From Ignavibacteria bacterium (GTDB lineage Bacteria > Bacteroidota > Ignavibacteria > Ignavibacteriales > Melioribacteraceae): a stretch of DNA of 6,788 nucleotides. Below the pieces are notes generated by a model. That model saw nothing but the letters and a program-made list of their open reading frames with translations, was not told where the DNA came from and made no database searches. The translations under genes were made by a program, and so were the position numbers. The DNA lies in the NCBI GenBank assembly GCA_027347805.1, contig DAIEQP010000170.1, positions 1 through 6,788 of the forward strand. The letters run 5' to 3'. Shown here piece after piece: positions 5,988-6,788 of the stretch (positions are counted from its first letter, which is position 1; every line of letters begins with the position of its first letter).

Positions 5988-6016
5988 AAGATAGTAATCA
6001 TAACGAACAGACGCAA
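5988..6016 (-). promoter_or_regulatory. Possible sigma-70-like promoter for the ferredoxin-methyltransferase operon
   Basis: On the reverse strand TTGCGT (6016-6011) and TATCTT (5993-5988) are separated by 17 bp and lie about 40 bp upstream of the chosen ATG at 5950. The matches to consensus are partial (three and four of six). The location inside the open upstream extension supports the shorter start. Confidence 0.35.
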
Positions 6017-6073
6017 GGAAAATTTTGAAAGATGAATTAAATATTCTTTTGACAAAGAGGGCATTTATAACTA

Positions 6074-6082
6074 TGTTATAAT
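6074..6082 (+). promoter_or_regulatory. Extended -10 promoter element for the polyferredoxin gene
   Basis: TGTTATAAT is a perfect extended -10 (TGn-TATAAT), 38 bp before the ATG at 6121. A perfect TTGACA exists at 6049-6054, but the 22-bp spacing is too long for it to act as the usual -35, so the element would rely on the extended -10 or on an activator. Confidence 0.45.
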
Positions 6083-6101
6083 CAGAAAAAATAATCTGAT
6101 T
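6080..6101 (+). promoter_or_regulatory. 22-bp inverted repeat overlapping the -10 region
   Basis: AATCAGA (6080-6086) and TCTGATT (6095-6101) are perfect reverse complements with an 8-bp AT spacer. The element starts in the -10 hexamer and would cover the transcription start, the position of a repressor operator. It could also form a weak hairpin near the mRNA 5' end. Confidence 0.4.
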
Positions 6102-6114
6102 TCAAATTTTGAAA
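6100..6114 (+). promoter_or_regulatory. Perfect 15-bp palindrome before the polyferredoxin start
   Basis: TTTCAAA-T-TTTGAAA is a perfect 7-1-7 inverted repeat that ends six bases before the ATG and overlaps the weak ribosome-binding region (GAAAGATAG). It is a candidate operator that would block transcription or early elongation. Its right half is shared with the direct repeat at 6020-6033. Confidence 0.4.
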
Positions 6115-6120
6115 GATAGT

Positions 6121-6788
6121 ATGGAAAAGAAAAGCAAGATTGTAAGAAATAATGAAAAACCGATTCAGAAGATTAGGTTTTCAATTCAATTAACATTTGC
6201 GATGCTTTGTATTTGGATAGGAATAGAGTTTTCGCAGTTCATAAAATTTTTAGAAAGCAGCGGAGCGGCGGGTTCTTCGTTGCGCCCCCCTGGAGTTGAA
6301 GGATTTTTACCAATAAGCGCAATGATGAGTGTTGTATTGTATATAAAATCGGGAACAATTCACGGAGTTCACCCGGCTGGTTTTTTTATTTTCTTGGCAA
6401 TTATAGGAATGTCTTTTCTTTTCGGGAAATCATTTTGCAGCTGGTTATGTCCAGTTGGATTTATTTCAGAACTGGTTGGAGATTTTGGAGAACGGATACA
6501 AAAAAAGATTTTCAAGAAGAGAATAAAAATTTGGAAGTTTCTCGATTATCCTTTGCGCTCACTAAAGTATTTATTGATGGCGTTTTTTGTTTATTCTGTT
6601 TTATCTATGAGCACTTTAGCTTTAGCATATTTTCTCGGCGGCGATTATAATATAATGGCAGATGTAAAAATGTGGTACTTTTTTGCACACATTTCAAGGT
6701 TTGCACTTATCGTTATTGGTGTACTATTTCTACTTTCTATTGTTTACAGAAATTTTTGGTGCAGATACCTCTGTCCTTACGGTGCACT
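6121..6788 (+). CDS. Membrane 4Fe-4S polyferredoxin, NapH/YccM-like, cut by the window end
   Basis: Only the first 222 residues are present; the frame is open to the window edge with no stop. A basic N-terminus (1-19) leads into a membrane helix (about 20-43). RPPGVEGFLPISAMMS (55-70) is a characteristic loop of this membrane polyferredoxin group. Further helices lie at about 62-76, 87-101, 147-171 and 190-208. Two CxxxCP motifs follow membrane segments, FCSWLCPVG (Cys106, Cys110) and FWCRYLCPYGA (Cys214, Cys218), the mark of NapH/NosR/CcoG-type integral membrane iron-sulfur proteins; the soluble 4Fe-4S domain expected at the C-terminus lies beyond the window. Such proteins carry electrons from quinol or reductants to other Fe-S enzymes. 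It is divergent from the ferredoxin-domain gene, with 170 bp between starts, and probably shares its regulation. The exact partner reductase cannot be told here. Confidence 0.85.
   Translation, partial: MEKKSKIVRNNEKPIQKIRFSIQLTFAMLCIWIGIEFSQFIKFLESSGAAGSSLRPPGVEGFLPISAMMSVVLYIKSGTIHGVHPAGFFIFLAIIGMSFLFGKSFCSWLCPVGFISELVGDFGERIQKKIFKKRIKIWKFLDYPLRSLKYLLMAFFVYSVLSMSTLALAYFLGGDYNIMADVKMWYFFAHISRFALIVIGVLFLLSIVYRNFWCRYLCPYGA

Larger units (their letters stand above)
6020..6117 (+). repeat. 14-bp direct repeat flanking the divergent promoter region
   Basis: AAATTTTGAAAGAT occurs exactly at 6020-6033 and 6104-6117, 84 bp apart, that is eight helical turns at 10.5 bp. The right copy is part of a palindrome next to the polyferredoxin start codon; the left copy lies just upstream of the -35-like element of the ferredoxin gene. 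Two copies facing the two divergent genes may be shared regulator sites. Confidence 0.45.

Noticed and set aside
5951..6064. 38-codon N-terminal extension of the ferredoxin-domain protein
   Set aside because: The internal ATG at 5950 has a ribosome site and starts directly at the ferredoxin domain; the extension covers promoter-like and repeat elements and has no family-like sequence.
6049..6082. TTGACA with TATAAT as a standard promoter pair
   Set aside because: The spacing is 22 bp, far beyond the usual 16-18; only the extended -10 element was kept.
6435..6650. Forward 71-codon open frame within the polyferredoxin region
   Set aside because: It is a shifted frame of the real membrane gene that begins at 6121 and carries both CxxxCP motifs.

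Overview
The window looks like chromosomal DNA from an AT-rich Gram-negative bacterium of the Bacteroidota/Chlorobiota side, possibly an Ignavibacteria-like lineage. The reasons are low GC, an outer-membrane beta-barrel protein of the Bacteroidota porin type whose signal peptide ends in NAQ, an RlpA-type cell-wall protein, and a mix of clear and absent Shine-Dalgarno sequences. The lineage is inferred from style only; no 16S or other marker gene is present. I see no tRNA, rRNA, CRISPR array, insertion sequence or phage gene. No gene-free stretch exceeds 180 bp.

Left part (1-1354): two forward genes for envelope proteins, each followed by a hairpin terminator. The first is a secreted RlpA-like double-psi beta-barrel protein with a TTG start. 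The second is a 219-residue outer-membrane beta-barrel protein. The second terminator works in both directions and holds the stop codon of the facing gene in its loop.

Centre (1337-3756, reverse strand): a small secreted Lys/Ala/Glu/Pro repeat protein, an intrinsic terminator, then an OmpR-type response regulator and its HAMP-type histidine kinase, 8 bp apart. Upstream of the small gene lie three hexamers (T/C)TTAAT on an exact 11-bp period, the arrangement typical of PhoB/OmpR/PhoP-class binding sites. The simplest model is that the regulator controls the small secreted protein, with weak read-through of the terminator feeding its own two genes. This resembles, by analogy only, the enterobacterial acid-shock protein Asr, which is also a secreted Lys/Ala-rich repeat protein under two-component control.

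Right part (3934-6788): an iron-sulfur/redox locus. It has an Rrf2-family regulator with a C-x6-C-x5-C-x2-H cluster motif, a convergent class I methyltransferase, a ferredoxin-domain protein resembling FrdX-type proteins that accompany hybrid cluster protein in anaerobes, and, divergent from the ferredoxin gene, a membrane NapH/YccM-like polyferredoxin cut by the window end. The 170-bp divergent region holds a perfect 15-bp palindrome, a 22-bp inverted repeat and a 14-bp direct repeat. A role in anaerobic or nitrosative-stress electron transfer is plausible but inferred.
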